A stretch of 64,000 bases of DNA from assembly GCA_026126105.1 (NCBI GenBank), contig JAHCJV010000019.1, forward strand, positions 16,254 to 80,253, written 5' to 3'. The translations under genes were made by a program, and so were the position numbers. Of the stretch, positions 1 through 8,726 are shown piece by piece (the first letter of the stretch is position 1; every line of letters starts with the position of its first letter). This DNA comes from Enhydrobacter sp. Its GTDB lineage: Bacteria; Pseudomonadota; Alphaproteobacteria; Reyranellales; Reyranellaceae. The notes under the pieces are model-generated. The model was not told the origin of the DNA. It did no database searches and saw only the letters and a list, made by a program, of their open reading frames with translations.

Positions 1-879
1 CTACCTGTGGGGCGTACCGATGGGGTCGTTGAAGTAGCGGAAGAAGTCGCTGTCCGGACTCAGGACCATGGTTCCCCCTTGGCCAAAAGCCTGCTTGTAG
101 GCCTCCATGCGGCGCCAAAAGGCATAGAAATCCTTGTCCTTGCTAAAAGCATCGGCATAGATCTTGGCGGCCTCGCCGTCCGCTTCGCCCATGGTGGTCT
201 GAGCTTTCAGGCCGGCATCGGCGCGGATTACCGCAACCTCGCGGTCGGCCGTAGCCTTGATGCGCTGGTTCTCCTCGTCGCCCTCCGCTCGAAGCTGGCC
301 AGCTTCCCGTTCGCGGTCGGTCTTCATGCGGTTGTAGACCGACTGGGAATTTGCCTGCGGCAGGTCGGCGCGCTTGATTCGAACGTCGACGACCTCGACG
401 CCGAGATCCATTGTCTTGCCGTTCACGCGCCGGGTGATGTCGTCCATCAGGCTGGCGCGTTGCTCGGTCAACACGGCATGCAGCGGTACCGAAGACAGCA
501 CGCCGCGGATCTCCGAATTGATCAGTGAATCGAGCAGGCCGCGCAACGCCGGCTCGCCGCCTGGCACGCGCTCGACGAACAAACGGGCATTGACGATCTT
601 GTAGCGAGCGTAGGCATCGACCACCAGTCGCTTCTGGTCGCCCGCGATGATCTCGAACTCCTCCGCCTCGTAGTCGAGCAGGCGCCGGTCGATACGGACG
701 ATATCCTGTATCAGCGGAATCTTCATATAGAGCCCGGGCTGGGTCTTGGGCTCGCCGACGATGGCGCCGAACTGGCGCACGAGCACCTGCTTGGTCGGAT
801 CGACGGTGTAGAAGGTCTGGGTGAGCAGGAAGAGCGTGATTGCCGCAACGACCAGCAGGACGATCGAACGGTTGCTCAT
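1..879 (-). CDS. hflC: HflC, SPFH-domain modulator of FtsH protease
   Basis: A 292-residue protein with one N-terminal membrane segment (about residues 5-22) followed by a periplasmic SPFH/band-7 domain and a charged alpha-helical stretch rich in Arg, Glu and Ala (about 190-250). This is the HflC layout at its usual length. HflC pairs with HflK to form the large membrane cage around FtsH that limits its access to membrane proteins. The ATG overlaps the hflK stop by four bases (ATGA), so the two are translationally coupled, and a GGGAG lies just upstream inside hflK. The stop codon is the first three bases of the window, so the gene is complete; whatever follows on the minus strand is outside. 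Confidence 0.95.
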   Translation of the reverse strand: MSNRSIVLLVVAAITLFLLTQTFYTVDPTKQVLVRQFGAIVGEPKTQPGLYMKIPLIQDIVRIDRRLLDYEAEEFEIIAGDQKRLVVDAYARYKIVNARLFVERVPGGEPALRGLLDSLINSEIRGVLSSVPLHAVLTEQRASLMDDITRRVNGKTMDLGVEVVDVRIKRADLPQANSQSVYNRMKTDREREAGQLRAEGDEENQRIKATADREVAVIRADAGLKAQTTMGEADGEAAKIYADAFSKDKDFYAFWRRMEAYKQAFGQGGTMVLSPDSDFFRYFNDPIGTPHR

Positions 880-2066
880 CGCGTGGCTCCCGCGGCCGGA
901 GGAGCAGATCGCGCCGGCGCCGGCAGCGAGGGTGTTTGGCCTGAACGGAGCTCGGGCAGGGGAAGGTAGGGAACGACTCCGGCTCCATTCTTGTCGATCA
1001 GCACCTTGTTCACGTTGCGCAGCACCTCCTCGATTGCTTCGATGTAGAGGCGTTCGGAGGTGATGTCCTTGGCCTTGGCGTACTGTTCATAAATCTGGTC
1101 GAAGCGCTGAATGTCACCCTTGGCGCTGGCCACCTTCTGCGCCTTGTATCCCTCGGCCCGCTGGATAATGCTTTCCGCCTCGCCTTTGGCGCGGGGCAGC
1201 ACCTGATTGCGGTAGGTATTGGCCTCGTTGATGTTCTTCTCCTTGTCGGCACGCGCGGCCTGCACGTCGCGGAAGGCACCGATCACCTCCTGCGGAGGAT
1301 CGACCCTCAGCAGCTGGACCTGCGCGATCTGCACGCCCAGGCCGTACTCGTCGAGAATTCGCTGCAGCAGGTCCTTGGTATCCTGCTCGATGCGCGTGCG
1401 GCCCTCGGTCTGGGCATATTGCAGGTTCGATTTGCCGATGACCTCACGCATGGCGGCTTCAGCGCCCGCTCGCACGTTCTCCTCGCCGTTGCGCACGTTG
1501 AAAGCGTAGTCGAACACGTCCTTGATCTGCCACAGCACCGCGAACTCGATGTCGACGATATTCTCGTCGCCGGTCAGCATGAGGTTCTCCGACGAGGTCG
1601 GACGCGAGCCACGGCCGTAAGTGGTGCGTTCGGCGGCGCCGCGCGAGCCGAGGACGGTGCGGCGCTGGTCCTGCACGTTCACGACCACCACGTTGCCGAT
1701 CGGGGCGGGCAAGTTGTAATGCAGGCCGGAAGCGACGGGACCACCGTATGGCTTGCCGAACACGAGCTGAATCGCCTGCTGGTTGGGCTGGACCCGGAAA
1801 AAGCCCGTTGCGAGCCAAATCAAGACGGCAGCCAGCGCGATCAGCAGAAGCCCCTTGAAAGAGCCAAATCCCCCGGGCATCAGGTTTCGCAACCGCTCCT
1901 GTCCCTTGCGGATGACATCTTCCATATCGGGCGGCCGGCGCGAGCCGAACGGCCCGCCGCCACCTCCGCGATTTCCGCCGCCGCCGCTGCCCCAAGGACC
2001 GCCACCGCCGCCGCTATTGTTCCCGCCACCGCCCCAAGGGCCGCCGGTATTGTTATTCCACGCCAT
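876..2066 (-). CDS. hflK: HflK, SPFH-domain modulator of FtsH protease
   Basis: A 396-residue protein with a low-complexity Gly/Asn-rich cytoplasmic N-terminus (residues 1-45, repeated GGGPWG-like units), an amphipathic stretch, one membrane segment (about 71-90) and a periplasmic SPFH domain followed by a helical region. The glycine-rich start is normal for HflK in alphaproteobacteria. It forms the HflKC complex with the next gene and regulates FtsH. The start is supported by GAGGTGACGG directly before the ATG. The gene is first in the hflK-hflC unit and divergent from the mrp gene across a 97-bp gap that must hold both promoters. Confidence 0.95.
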   Translation of the reverse strand: MAWNNNTGGPWGGGGNNSGGGGGPWGSGGGGNRGGGGGPFGSRRPPDMEDVIRKGQERLRNLMPGGFGSFKGLLLIALAAVLIWLATGFFRVQPNQQAIQLVFGKPYGGPVASGLHYNLPAPIGNVVVVNVQDQRRTVLGSRGAAERTTYGRGSRPTSSENLMLTGDENIVDIEFAVLWQIKDVFDYAFNVRNGEENVRAGAEAAMREVIGKSNLQYAQTEGRTRIEQDTKDLLQRILDEYGLGVQIAQVQLLRVDPPQEVIGAFRDVQAARADKEKNINEANTYRNQVLPRAKGEAESIIQRAEGYKAQKVASAKGDIQRFDQIYEQYAKAKDITSERLYIEAIEEVLRNVNKVLIDKNGAGVVPYLPLPELRSGQTPSLPAPARSAPPAAGATR

Positions 2067-2163
2067 CCGTCACCTCGACGCCGCCTGCGGGACTTTTGCT
2101 TTCGCGCCGCGCTGCATATATGTGACGGCGAGCGTACCTTCAATCAAGCGGCGAGCGAGCGAC

Positions 2164-3309
2164 ATGGCGGAAATCACTGAATCGGCCGTTCGCAGCGTTC
2201 TCGAGGCTGTGATCGACCCCCTGACCGGCAAGAACGTCGTCGCATTGGGGATGGTCAGCGGGATCGCCACCCGAGGTGGGCATGTCGCAGTAACTCTGGA
2301 GGTAGATCCAGCCCGCGGCCCGGCCCTCGAACCGCTGCGGCAAGCCTGCGAACAGGCCATGCGGGCGATGCCGGGCGTGCTGTCCGCGACCGCCGTCATG
2401 ACCGCCGAGCGCGCGGCAACCGCGGCCAAGCCAGCTCCTCAGGGCCAAAGGCATGCCCACGGCCACGGTCCTGCCGCCAAGACGACCGGTGGCGGCAGCC
2501 GGATCGATGTTCCAGGCGTGAAGCACATCGTCGCCGTCGCGTCGGGCAAGGGCGGGGTGGGCAAGTCGACGACGGCCGTCAACCTCGCGCTCGGTCTCGC
2601 GGCGAACGGGGTCAGCACCGGCCTTCTCGACGCCGACATCTATGGTCCGTCTATGCCGCGCATGCTCGGGGTGAAGGAGAAACCCGAGTCCGCCGACGGC
2701 AAGATGCTGAAGCCGATCGAGCGCTTCGGTCTGCGGACCATGTCGATCGGCTACATCGTGGCCGAGGACACGCCGATGATATGGCGCGGCCCGATGGTAT
2801 CGAGCGCGCTCGAGCAGATGCTGCGCGACGTGCAGTGGGGTGAGCTCGACGTGCTCGTCGTCGACATGCCGCCCGGCACCGGCGATGCCCAGCTTACCCT
2901 GGCGCAAAGGGTGGCGCTTTCGGGCGCGGTGATCGTCTCGACGCCGCAGGACATCGCCTTGATCGATGCCCGCAAGGGACTGAGCATGTTTCGCAAAGTC
3001 GCCGTGCCGGTGCTCGGCATCGTCGAGAACATGAGCTATTTCCTTTGCCCCAAGTGCGGCGAACGCTCGGAGATCTTCGGCCACGGCGGCGCGCGCGACG
3101 AGGCTGAGAAGCTCGGCGTCCCGTTCCTGGGCGAGGTTCCGCTACATCTCGATATCCGTACGACGTCCGACAGCGGCCATCCGATCGTGGTGGCCCAGCC
3201 CGACAGCGCGCATGCGCAGGCCTACAAGAACATCGCCGGCCGGGTGTGGAAGCAGCTCTCCGCGCCGCAGCGCGGCGGGCGCCCGCCGCCCAAGATCGTG
3301 ATGCGTTAG
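2164..3309 (+). CDS. mrp: Mrp/ApbC-type iron-sulfur cluster carrier ATPase
   Basis: The protein has 381 residues from the ATG at 2164. The reading frame is open further upstream, but that part is antisense to hflK and not protein-like. Residues 1-85 form a MIP18/DUF59 domain, followed by a His-rich linker (about 95-105) and a deviant Walker A motif GKGGVGKST at 128-136 typical of the Mrp/NBP35 P-loop family. A CPKC pair near residues 295-298 is the CxxC that bridges a [4Fe-4S] cluster between subunits. The family carries Fe-S clusters to apo-proteins in the cytosol. The gene is single, with a 79-bp gap to the next gene, which faces it. Confidence 0.95.
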   Translation: MAEITESAVRSVLEAVIDPLTGKNVVALGMVSGIATRGGHVAVTLEVDPARGPALEPLRQACEQAMRAMPGVLSATAVMTAERAATAAKPAPQGQRHAHGHGPAAKTTGGGSRIDVPGVKHIVAVASGKGGVGKSTTAVNLALGLAANGVSTGLLDADIYGPSMPRMLGVKEKPESADGKMLKPIERFGLRTMSIGYIVAEDTPMIWRGPMVSSALEQMLRDVQWGELDVLVVDMPPGTGDAQLTLAQRVALSGAVIVSTPQDIALIDARKGLSMFRKVAVPVLGIVENMSYFLCPKCGERSEIFGHGGARDEAEKLGVPFLGEVPLHLDIRTTSDSGHPIVVAQPDSAHAQAYKNIAGRVWKQLSAPQRGGRPPPKIVMR

Positions 3310-3388
3310 CGCGTGGAGGCGCTTTAGCCGGCGGCTGCGCCTTCATTTGCGCGAGTGCCGCCAGTGCGCAGACTGGACGAGAGTTGAG

Positions 3389-3934
3389 CTAACCTTTCTT
3401 CCTCCGGCGACTCTTCTTGGGCAGCAGCGGCTTGCCGATCATTCCGTGCACCCCGATCATCGATCCTGCGACCAGCTCAAGCGCCAGGAAACGACGGTCC
3501 TCGACCCAGCCGGGCAGCTGCAGGAGCAGCGCAAGCTCACGGCGGAAGCCGAACTGATTGTAGTACTCGGGGTCGCCCACCAGGACGACGCGACTGTGAC
3601 CCTGCAGGCGCGACTGCGCCATCGAATGCCACATCAGCGCCTTGCCATACCCCATCCCCCGCAGCTCGGGCGAGATGGCGAGCGGGCCCAGCATCACCGC
3701 CGGCCACTTTTCGTTGATCAGGACCGGCCAATTGCGGATCGAGGCGACCAGTCGATCCTTCTGATCGAGGCAGACGAAGCACAAATCCCCGATCGGCGGC
3801 ACATCCTCGCGCAGGCGGTAGACGGTTTTCTGGAAACGGTCAGGTCCGAAGGCAGCCGCCGTCATTTCCTCGATCGCGGCGCCATCGCGTGGACGCTCCT
3901 TGAGGAGTCGCAACAGGCCGGGAGATTTTTGCAT
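3389..3934 (-). CDS. GNAT family N-acetyltransferase
   Basis: 181 residues if started at the ATG at 3934 (AAGAAG lies a few bases upstream). An alternative TTG at 4018 would add 28 residues and collide with the next gene's start, so I prefer the shorter form. The middle contains the GNAT acetyl-CoA site, with a beta-strand ending in LAISPELRGMGYGKALMW (R/Q-x-x-G-x-G/A pattern) and a following VVLVGDPEYYNQFGF strand typical of YhbS-like members, in which the PEYY-x-x-FGF signature recurs. The substrate is unknown. It is divergent from the NTF2-like gene at 4018. Confidence 0.85.
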   Translation of the reverse strand: MQKSPGLLRLLKERPRDGAAIEEMTAAAFGPDRFQKTVYRLREDVPPIGDLCFVCLDQKDRLVASIRNWPVLINEKWPAVMLGPLAISPELRGMGYGKALMWHSMAQSRLQGHSRVVLVGDPEYYNQFGFRRELALLLQLPGWVEDRRFLALELVAGSMIGVHGMIGKPLLPKKSRRRKKG

Positions 3935-4017
3935 GCTTCTTTTATGCCAGCGCACTACGCTCAGCTCAATGTGCCGAACACGCGACGAGAACAGGCCAGT
4001 CCGCGCCAGGAGGTGCA

Positions 4018-4392
4018 ATGATCATCGACGAGATCAGGGTATTGTTGAGAGCGAAGTCGAATGCGCTCGTGCGCAGATCTGCACAGGACATGGCAGCCCT
4101 CCTCCATCATGACTTCATCTTTGTCACCGCCGGAGGACGCACCCTCACCAAGGCGGATTACATCGACGTCAGCTGCATCTCCGGCAAGCTCGTCTACGTG
4201 AGCCAGACGGTGAGGGAACTCGAAATCCGACGTTTCGAGGGCTTCACAGTAGCCACCATGCTCCTCGATGATGTCCTGGCGCTCGACGACCGCGAGATCA
4301 CCGAAACCTTCCGGGCGCTCTGCGTCTTCACCAATCCTGACGGGCGCTGGCTGTGGGCCGCCGGCCAGACGATGCGGCCTGCGTTACCCTAG
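4018..4392 (+). CDS. NTF2-like / SnoaL-type small protein (DUF4440-like)
   Basis: 124 residues with the alpha-plus-beta cone pattern of the NTF2/DUF4440 superfamily: an N-terminal helix, then '[17 protein letters not shown]', a short helix 'TKADYIDV', and three long antiparallel strands ending in a '[10 protein letters not shown]' strand. Such proteins are small cytosolic ligand-binding proteins or isomerases; nothing in the sequence reveals the ligand. The start is well supported by AGGAGG at 4008-4013 with ideal spacing. Its last nine bases overlap, tail to tail, the end of thyX. Confidence 0.75.
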   Translation: MIIDEIRVLLRAKSNALVRRSAQDMAALLHHDFIFVTAGGRTLTKADYIDVSCISGKLVYVSQTVRELEIRRFEGFTVATMLLDDVLALDDREITETFRALCVFTNPDGRWLWAAGQTMRPALP

Positions 4393-5319
4393 CTCCAGAG
4401 CCGCGAGGAGCTCGCGCCATTCGCGTGGATTAAGACCGCTCGACTTCTGGTCGACCTTCTCCCCGGCGATCATGCGTTTCACCGCCGCCAGGCCGGTCCT
4501 GGAGAGCTGCATTCCGCCCATTCGATACTCGAGGAAGGCGTCGGCGCAGATCGGACACCAGCGCTTCAGCGTGTCGATCATGACGTCGGCATAAACGCGG
4601 ATTTCGAACTGCGCATGGGCGTCGGCCCGCAGCGACAGGAAGTGCATCAGATTGTGGAGGTTCGTCTTCCAGTACCACTGGGTATAGAATGCCAGCGAGA
4701 GGTTCATGCGCGCGAGCTCGCGCGCCAAGCCCGAGCGCTCGGGATCGAGCGGCTCGCCGTTCTCGCCTTCGTTCAACATCTCCATGTAGTGTTCGTAGAC
4801 CAACTCGGCATCCTTCTTGAGCAGCGAGAAGACGCGCTCGGCTTCCTTGCCGCTGATCGCCGCATCGCGACCCTGGCGGTTGGCCTTGCTCTGCGCCGCC
4901 AGATGCTCGGGCTTCGGAAGGTAGAACTCGTTGTCGAGGATCGAATACCGCGCCGAGTACTCGTTCACGTTGGCGGTGCGATGACGGATCCACTGGCGCG
5001 CCACGAAGATCGGCAGCTTCACATGGTACTTGATCTCGCACATCTCGAACGGCGTCGTGTGGCGATGCCGCATCAGATAGTTGATCAGCCCGCGATCCTC
5101 ACTGACCTTCTTCGTGCCGCGGCCGTAGGACACCCGTGCCGCCTGCACCACGGCAGCGTCGTCGCCCATGTAGTCGACCACGCGGACAAAACCGTGATCG
5201 AGCACCGGCAGGGCCTTGAACAGAATCTCTTCCAACGCCGGCGCCACCGGGCGCAGGGTTTTCTGCGCGCCGTCCCGCGCCTGGTCGATTTCAGCCTGCT
5301 GGTCGGTCGAGAGGGGCAT
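4384..5319 (-). CDS. thyX: FAD-dependent thymidylate synthase ThyX
   Basis: 311 residues. The ThyX signature RHR-x7-S is present at residues 112-122 ([11 protein letters not shown]), followed by the ARYS segment. The enzyme methylates dUMP to dTMP using methylene-tetrahydrofolate, FAD and NADPH and is the alternative to ThyA; no thyA is visible in this window. The length is at the longer end for the family, as is common in alphaproteobacteria. It is transcribed away from the tmRNA gene, and the roughly 107-bp gap between them contains the tmRNA promoter. The ATG has only a weak ribosome site (GGACAAC). Confidence 0.97.
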   Translation of the reverse strand: MPLSTDQQAEIDQARDGAQKTLRPVAPALEEILFKALPVLDHGFVRVVDYMGDDAAVVQAARVSYGRGTKKVSEDRGLINYLMRHRHTTPFEMCEIKYHVKLPIFVARQWIRHRTANVNEYSARYSILDNEFYLPKPEHLAAQSKANRQGRDAAISGKEAERVFSLLKKDAELVYEHYMEMLNEGENGEPLDPERSGLARELARMNLSLAFYTQWYWKTNLHNLMHFLSLRADAHAQFEIRVYADVMIDTLKRWCPICADAFLEYRMGGMQLSRTGLAAVKRMIAGEKVDQKSSGLNPREWRELLAALELG

Positions 5320-5391
5320 TCGATCGTTGTCCTTGGTTGGCCGCGGACTCTATGGGCCACAGGTTCCCCCTTCCATGGGAAAATCCTGTGC

Positions 5392-5420
5392 CTTCAAAAC
5401 GGCGACGGGAGCGCCTATAT
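5392..5420 (+). promoter_or_regulatory. Promoter of the tmRNA gene (alphaproteobacterial sigma-70 type)
   Basis: CTTCAA at 5392-5397, a 17-bp spacer, and CTATAT at 5415-5420. The known alphaproteobacterial consensus is CTTGAC-N17-CTATAT, so only the fourth and sixth -35 bases differ. The expected start point near 5427 is about 80 nt before the CCA end of the tmRNA acceptor piece, the right distance for the 5' piece of a permuted tmRNA precursor. Confidence 0.6.
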
Positions 5421-5426
5421 AGATCG

Positions 5427-5735
5427 CGTCGGGCAACCGACTATGGCGATAAACACCGCGTGACATAAGCGTTTCGGACCCGGGGGCAGTACCCGGCGCC
5501 TCCACCATACACCCCAAACGTCCTCGGGCGGGGCCGATGGGGGCGAAACAGGATCGACGGGCGTGGTAAAGACGCGGTTTTTGCTCGGTATGGTTCCGCC
5601 GTGACGGGCCACACACAAGTGCTAACGATAACACCGTTACACTCGCTGCTGCCGCCTAAACAGCGGACGTAAGCGCGGTTCGGGGGGGCACCGGGCAACA
5701 GAAGCCCCCTCACTTTCATCACTTTCCTTTCGATG
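5427..5735 (+). ncRNA. ssrA: tmRNA (SsrA), circularly permuted two-piece type
   Basis: The acceptor piece comes first: a T-arm (CCGGG, loop GGCAGTA, CCCGG at 5480-5496), then CGCCTCC plus ACCA ending at 5507. After a roughly 31-nt intervening loop the coding piece begins with GGGGGCG at 5539-5545. GGGGGCG pairs with CGCCTCC over seven base pairs and leaves a G-U wobble at the third pair, the alanine identity element. The conserved 'GAAACAGGATCGAC' follows. The tag reading frame at 5621-5659 encodes ANDNTVTLAAAA and a TAA stop, and the 3' part contains the CCGGGCAACAGAAGCCCCC region seen in alphaproteobacterial tmRNAs. The outer ends are estimates. tmRNA rescues stalled ribosomes and tags the nascent chain for ClpXP. 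Confidence 0.93.
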
Positions 5736-5806
5736 CATTCACGGCTATTGGCGCGTTGACTCTCCTGCATCGTCGGTCAATGCTTTTATGAAGGTTCCGT
5801 CTGTCC

Positions 5807-6358
5807 ATGAACGACCGCTTCCACTATGACGCTCTCGTCGACGATGCGCTGCGCGGCGTCGTGCGTCGCGTGCTGCGCCAGGTCGCGGACAAGGGCCTGC
5901 CCGGTTCGCACCATTTCTACATTTCGTTCCGCAGCAACGATCCAGGCGTGGAGCTGCCCGAGTACCTGCGTGCCAAGTACCCGGACGAGATGACGATCGT
6001 GCTCCAGCATCAATACTGGGACCTCGTCCTCACTGACGAATTCTTCGAGGTGACGGTGAGCTTCAACAAGCAGCAGGAGCGCATAAAGGTGCCGTACGCG
6101 GCCCTTTCGGCCTTTGTCGATCCATCGGTCCGCTTCGGCCTTCAGTTCGACCGCAAGGACAAGGCGGGGGCGACGCCGGACAAGGCTGGCGGCACCGCCG
6201 CGGTGCCGACTCCGCTGCCTGCGCCCGACAAGCGGCCGTCGATCGGTACACCTGCAGCCCCCGGCGCCGATGCCAGCGCCAAGCCCGCGGAGGGCGACGC
6301 GAAGCCCGAGGATCCGGCTTCCAAGATCGTCAAGCTCGACAGCTTCCGGAAGAAATAG
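5807..6358 (+). CDS. sspB: SspB-type ClpXP specificity adaptor (alphaproteobacterial)
   Basis: 183 residues. The first ~115 match the SspB fold (LRQVADKGLPGSHHFYISF, LQHQYWDLVL, VSFNKQQERIKVPYAAL). They are followed by a Pro/Ala-rich flexible linker and a short C-terminal KIVKLDSFRKK tail, the expected ClpX-docking peptide. SspB binds the N-terminal part of the ssrA tag and delivers tagged proteins to ClpXP. It lies directly downstream of the tmRNA gene on the same strand, so substrate tag and adaptor are neighbours. A possible own promoter (GTTGAC at 5755-5760 with CAATGC 17 bp downstream) is weak. Confidence 0.92.
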   Translation: MNDRFHYDALVDDALRGVVRRVLRQVADKGLPGSHHFYISFRSNDPGVELPEYLRAKYPDEMTIVLQHQYWDLVLTDEFFEVTVSFNKQQERIKVPYAALSAFVDPSVRFGLQFDRKDKAGATPDKAGGTAAVPTPLPAPDKRPSIGTPAAPGADASAKPAEGDAKPEDPASKIVKLDSFRKK

Positions 6359-6425
6359 CGCTTCCGAAAGGAGTAGACGGGCCGCGCGTTTTGGGGTTTG
6401 AGGGCGCTTCCCGTCAGGAGAAGCC

Positions 6426-8042
6426 ATGCCCGAATTCCAGTTCCAGGAGATGTTCCCGAGCGGAAAGGACACGACCGCCTACCGAAAGCTCTCTTCCGAT
6501 TTCGTCGGCATTACCAAGTTCAACGGCAGGGACGTGCTGACAGTGGAGCCGGAGGCGCTCACCCTTCTTACGGCCCAAGCCTTCAGAGACATCTCCCACC
6601 TGCTGCGCCCGGGCCACCTCCAGCAGCTGCGCAATATTCTCGACGACGGCGAGGCGTCCTCGAACGACAAATACGTGGCGCTCGAGCTGCTGAAGAACGC
6701 CAACATCGCTGCTGGCGGCGTGCTGCCGATGTGCCAGGACACCGGCACTGCGATCGTCATGGGCAAGAAGGGCCAGGCCGTATGGACTGGCGGAGGGGAC
6801 GAGGCGGCGATCGCCAGGGGCGTCTACAGGACCTACACGGAGACCAACCTGCGCTACAGCCAGGTGTCGCCGATCTCGATGTTCAAGGAAGTGCAGACCG
6901 GCACCAACCTGCCGGCACAGATCGACATTTTCGCGACAGACGGCGATGCCTACAAGTTCCTGTTCGTCGCGAAGGGCGGCGGTTCGGCCAACAAGAGCTA
7001 TCTTTACCAGCAGACACCGGCGGTGCTGAACGAGGCTGCGCTGCTCAAGTTCCTGGACACCCAGATCCGAACCCTGGGCACAGCGGCCTGCCCGCCCTAT
7101 CACCTCGCCATCGTAATCGGCGGCACCTCGGCCGAGCTCAATCTCAAGACGGTGAAGCTCGCCTCGACGCGCTACCTCGACGACCTGCCGAGCGAGGGCA
7201 ACGACAAGGGCGTCGCCATCCGCGACCGCGGCATGGAGCAGAAGGTGCTCGAGCTCACCCGCCAGATGGGCATTGGCGCCCAGTTCGGCGGGAAGTATTT
7301 CTGCCACGACGTGCGCGTCATCCGTATCGCCCGCCACGGCGCCTCTGTGCCCATCGGGCTCGGCGTGAGCTGCTCGGCGGACCGCCAGGCCGTCGGCAAG
7401 ATCACCCGAGACGGCATCTTCCTCGAGGCGCTTGAGACCAACCCGGCTCACTACCTGCCGGATGTCGAGCCGCAACAGCTTTCGGGAGACGTCGTGTCGG
7501 TCGACCTCGACAGGGGCATGGCGCACACGCTGTCGGTGCTCACGCGGTATCCCGTGAAGACACGCGTGAACCTGACCGGCACCTTGATCGTCGCCCGAGA
7601 CTCGGCACATGCGAAGCTCAAGGAACGACTCGATCGCGGCGAAGGCCTTCCCGATTATTTCAAGCAGTTCCCGGTCTACTACGCCGGCCCGGCGAAGACG
7701 CCGACCGGCATGGCATCCGGCTCGTTCGGCCCGACCACGGCCGGCCGCATGGATTCCTATGTTGACCTGTTTCAGGCCAATGGCGGCTCGATGGTCATGC
7801 TGGCCAAGGGCAACCGCAGCAAGCAGGTCGTCGACGCCTGCAAGAAACATCGTGGCTTCTATCTCGGCTCGATCGGCGGCCCAGCCGCGATCCTGGCCCA
7901 GGACGTCATCAAGAAGGTCGAGGTGCTGGAATATCCCGAGCTCGGCATGGAGGCGATCTGGCGCATCCAGGTCGAGAATTTCCCGGCCTTCATCATCACC
8001 GACGACAAGGGCAACGACTTCTTCAGCGACTTGAAGATCTGA
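6426..8042 (+). CDS. Class I (iron-sulfur) fumarate hydratase
   Basis: 538 residues, the normal length for the single-chain FumA/FumB type. Cysteines expected to bind the catalytic [4Fe-4S] cluster are at about residue 103 (PMCQDTGTA), 221 ([10 protein letters not shown]) and 316 ([10 protein letters not shown]), matching the family spacing. The C-terminal half carries the '[20 protein letters not shown]' beta-domain motif. The enzyme interconverts fumarate and malate in the TCA cycle and is oxygen-sensitive. AGGAG precedes the ATG. It follows sspB by 67 bp on the same strand and could be co-transcribed. Confidence 0.95.
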   Translation: MPEFQFQEMFPSGKDTTAYRKLSSDFVGITKFNGRDVLTVEPEALTLLTAQAFRDISHLLRPGHLQQLRNILDDGEASSNDKYVALELLKNANIAAGGVLPMCQDTGTAIVMGKKGQAVWTGGGDEAAIARGVYRTYTETNLRYSQVSPISMFKEVQTGTNLPAQIDIFATDGDAYKFLFVAKGGGSANKSYLYQQTPAVLNEAALLKFLDTQIRTLGTAACPPYHLAIVIGGTSAELNLKTVKLASTRYLDDLPSEGNDKGVAIRDRGMEQKVLELTRQMGIGAQFGGKYFCHDVRVIRIARHGASVPIGLGVSCSADRQAVGKITRDGIFLEALETNPAHYLPDVEPQQLSGDVVSVDLDRGMAHTLSVLTRYPVKTRVNLTGTLIVARDSAHAKLKERLDRGEGLPDYFKQFPVYYAGPAKTPTGMASGSFGPTTAGRMDSYVDLFQANGGSMVMLAKGNRSKQVVDACKKHRGFYLGSIGGPAAILAQDVIKKVEVLEYPELGMEAIWRIQVENFPAFIITDDKGNDFFSDLKI

Positions 8043-8119
8043 CGATCCGAGAAGCGCTTACCGTCGGTCCGCCCGAGCTCGGCTCCCGGGAGCGCTCTGC
8101 CCTTGGCGTGCTCGATCGC

Positions 8120-8158
8120 ACGAGCCGCTCTGGAGAGCGGCGCGCCGGCGCGCCTGAA
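8120..8158. terminator. Hairpins between convergent genes, possible terminator
   Basis: GCCGCTCT at 8124-8131 and AGAGCGGC at 8134-8141 form a perfect inverted repeat, immediately followed by the palindrome GGCGCGCCGGCGCGCC. It sits in the 121-bp gap between the fumarase and the convergent oxygenase beta-subunit gene. There is no T-tract on either strand, so factor-independent termination is not assured. Confidence 0.3.
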
Positions 8159-8163
8159 GATGC

Positions 8164-8724
8164 CTAGAAGATGCTGCTGAAGTTGGTCGACAGCACGACC
8201 GTCTGATCCAGGAAGATGTGCCGCTCGAAGATCTGGAACGCGCCGTCGACGCGGCGCAGGCGATCTCGCCGCCTGCCGACCCAGTTGTCGATCTTGTCGT
8301 TGAGGCGCGAGCGATAGAGATGGATCGCCGCTTCGAGCGCGATCTCATCGCCATTTACCTCCAGAATCCGCACATTGGAAACGAAGTGTCTGGTCCGCGA
8401 GGGCGGATTCTCCGACCACGCGGAGTTGGATTGCAGCTTTTCGACGCGCATCCGCAAATCGTTCCTGTCGTCGTCGAAGTACGCCATGCCATCGGAGCTG
8501 GCGTATTCGAGCCGCAGATTTTCGACGGTCACCGTCCGACGAATTGGCATCCAGTAGTGGATATCGTCCGCCAGGAGCGCCAGCCACTCGCCGAAGCGCC
8601 GGTCGTCGAGCAGTGCCGCTTCACGATAGAGGAACTGCTCCACCTCGTACTGCAGGAGCATCGCCTGCCCCGGTTCCATCGCAGGCTGCGGCGCTTCCTC
8701 ATTCGGTGCTGCGACCAGTGGCAT
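8164..8724 (-). CDS. Aromatic-ring-hydroxylating dioxygenase, beta (small) subunit
   Basis: 186 residues from the ATG at 8724, which lies two bases after the alpha-subunit stop (TAGTCATG). The frame extends 28 codons further upstream, but that overlaps the alpha gene. It shows the cone-shaped beta-subunit pattern: 'QYEVEQFLYREAALLDDRRFGEWLALLADDIHYWMPIRRT', conserved Asp/Arg residues in the middle, and a C-terminal 'DQTVVLSTNFSSIF' strand. The subunit is structural, forming a hexamer with the Rieske alpha subunit and helping shape the substrate pocket. The substrate cannot be told from sequence. Confidence 0.92.
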   Translation of the reverse strand: MPLVAAPNEEAPQPAMEPGQAMLLQYEVEQFLYREAALLDDRRFGEWLALLADDIHYWMPIRRTVTVENLRLEYASSDGMAYFDDDRNDLRMRVEKLQSNSAWSENPPSRTRHFVSNVRILEVNGDEIALEAAIHLYRSRLNDKIDNWVGRRRDRLRRVDGAFQIFERHIFLDQTVVLSTNFSSIF

Positions 8725-8726
8725 GA

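Noticed and set aside
2067..2163. Possible -35/-10 pairs for hflK (TTGATT, CATATA) in the divergent gap
   Set aside because: Spacing of 19-21 bp and weak matches; too uncertain to list as a promoter.
5755..5783. GTTGAC-N17-CAATGC as an sspB promoter
   Set aside because: The -35 is good but the -10 shares only a few bases with CTATAT; mentioned only in the gene entry.
6398..7435. 345-residue open frame on the plus strand inside the fumarase gene
   Set aside because: It is Arg/Pro/Gly-rich, has no domain pattern, and lies in the +1 frame of a perfectly conserved class I fumarase.
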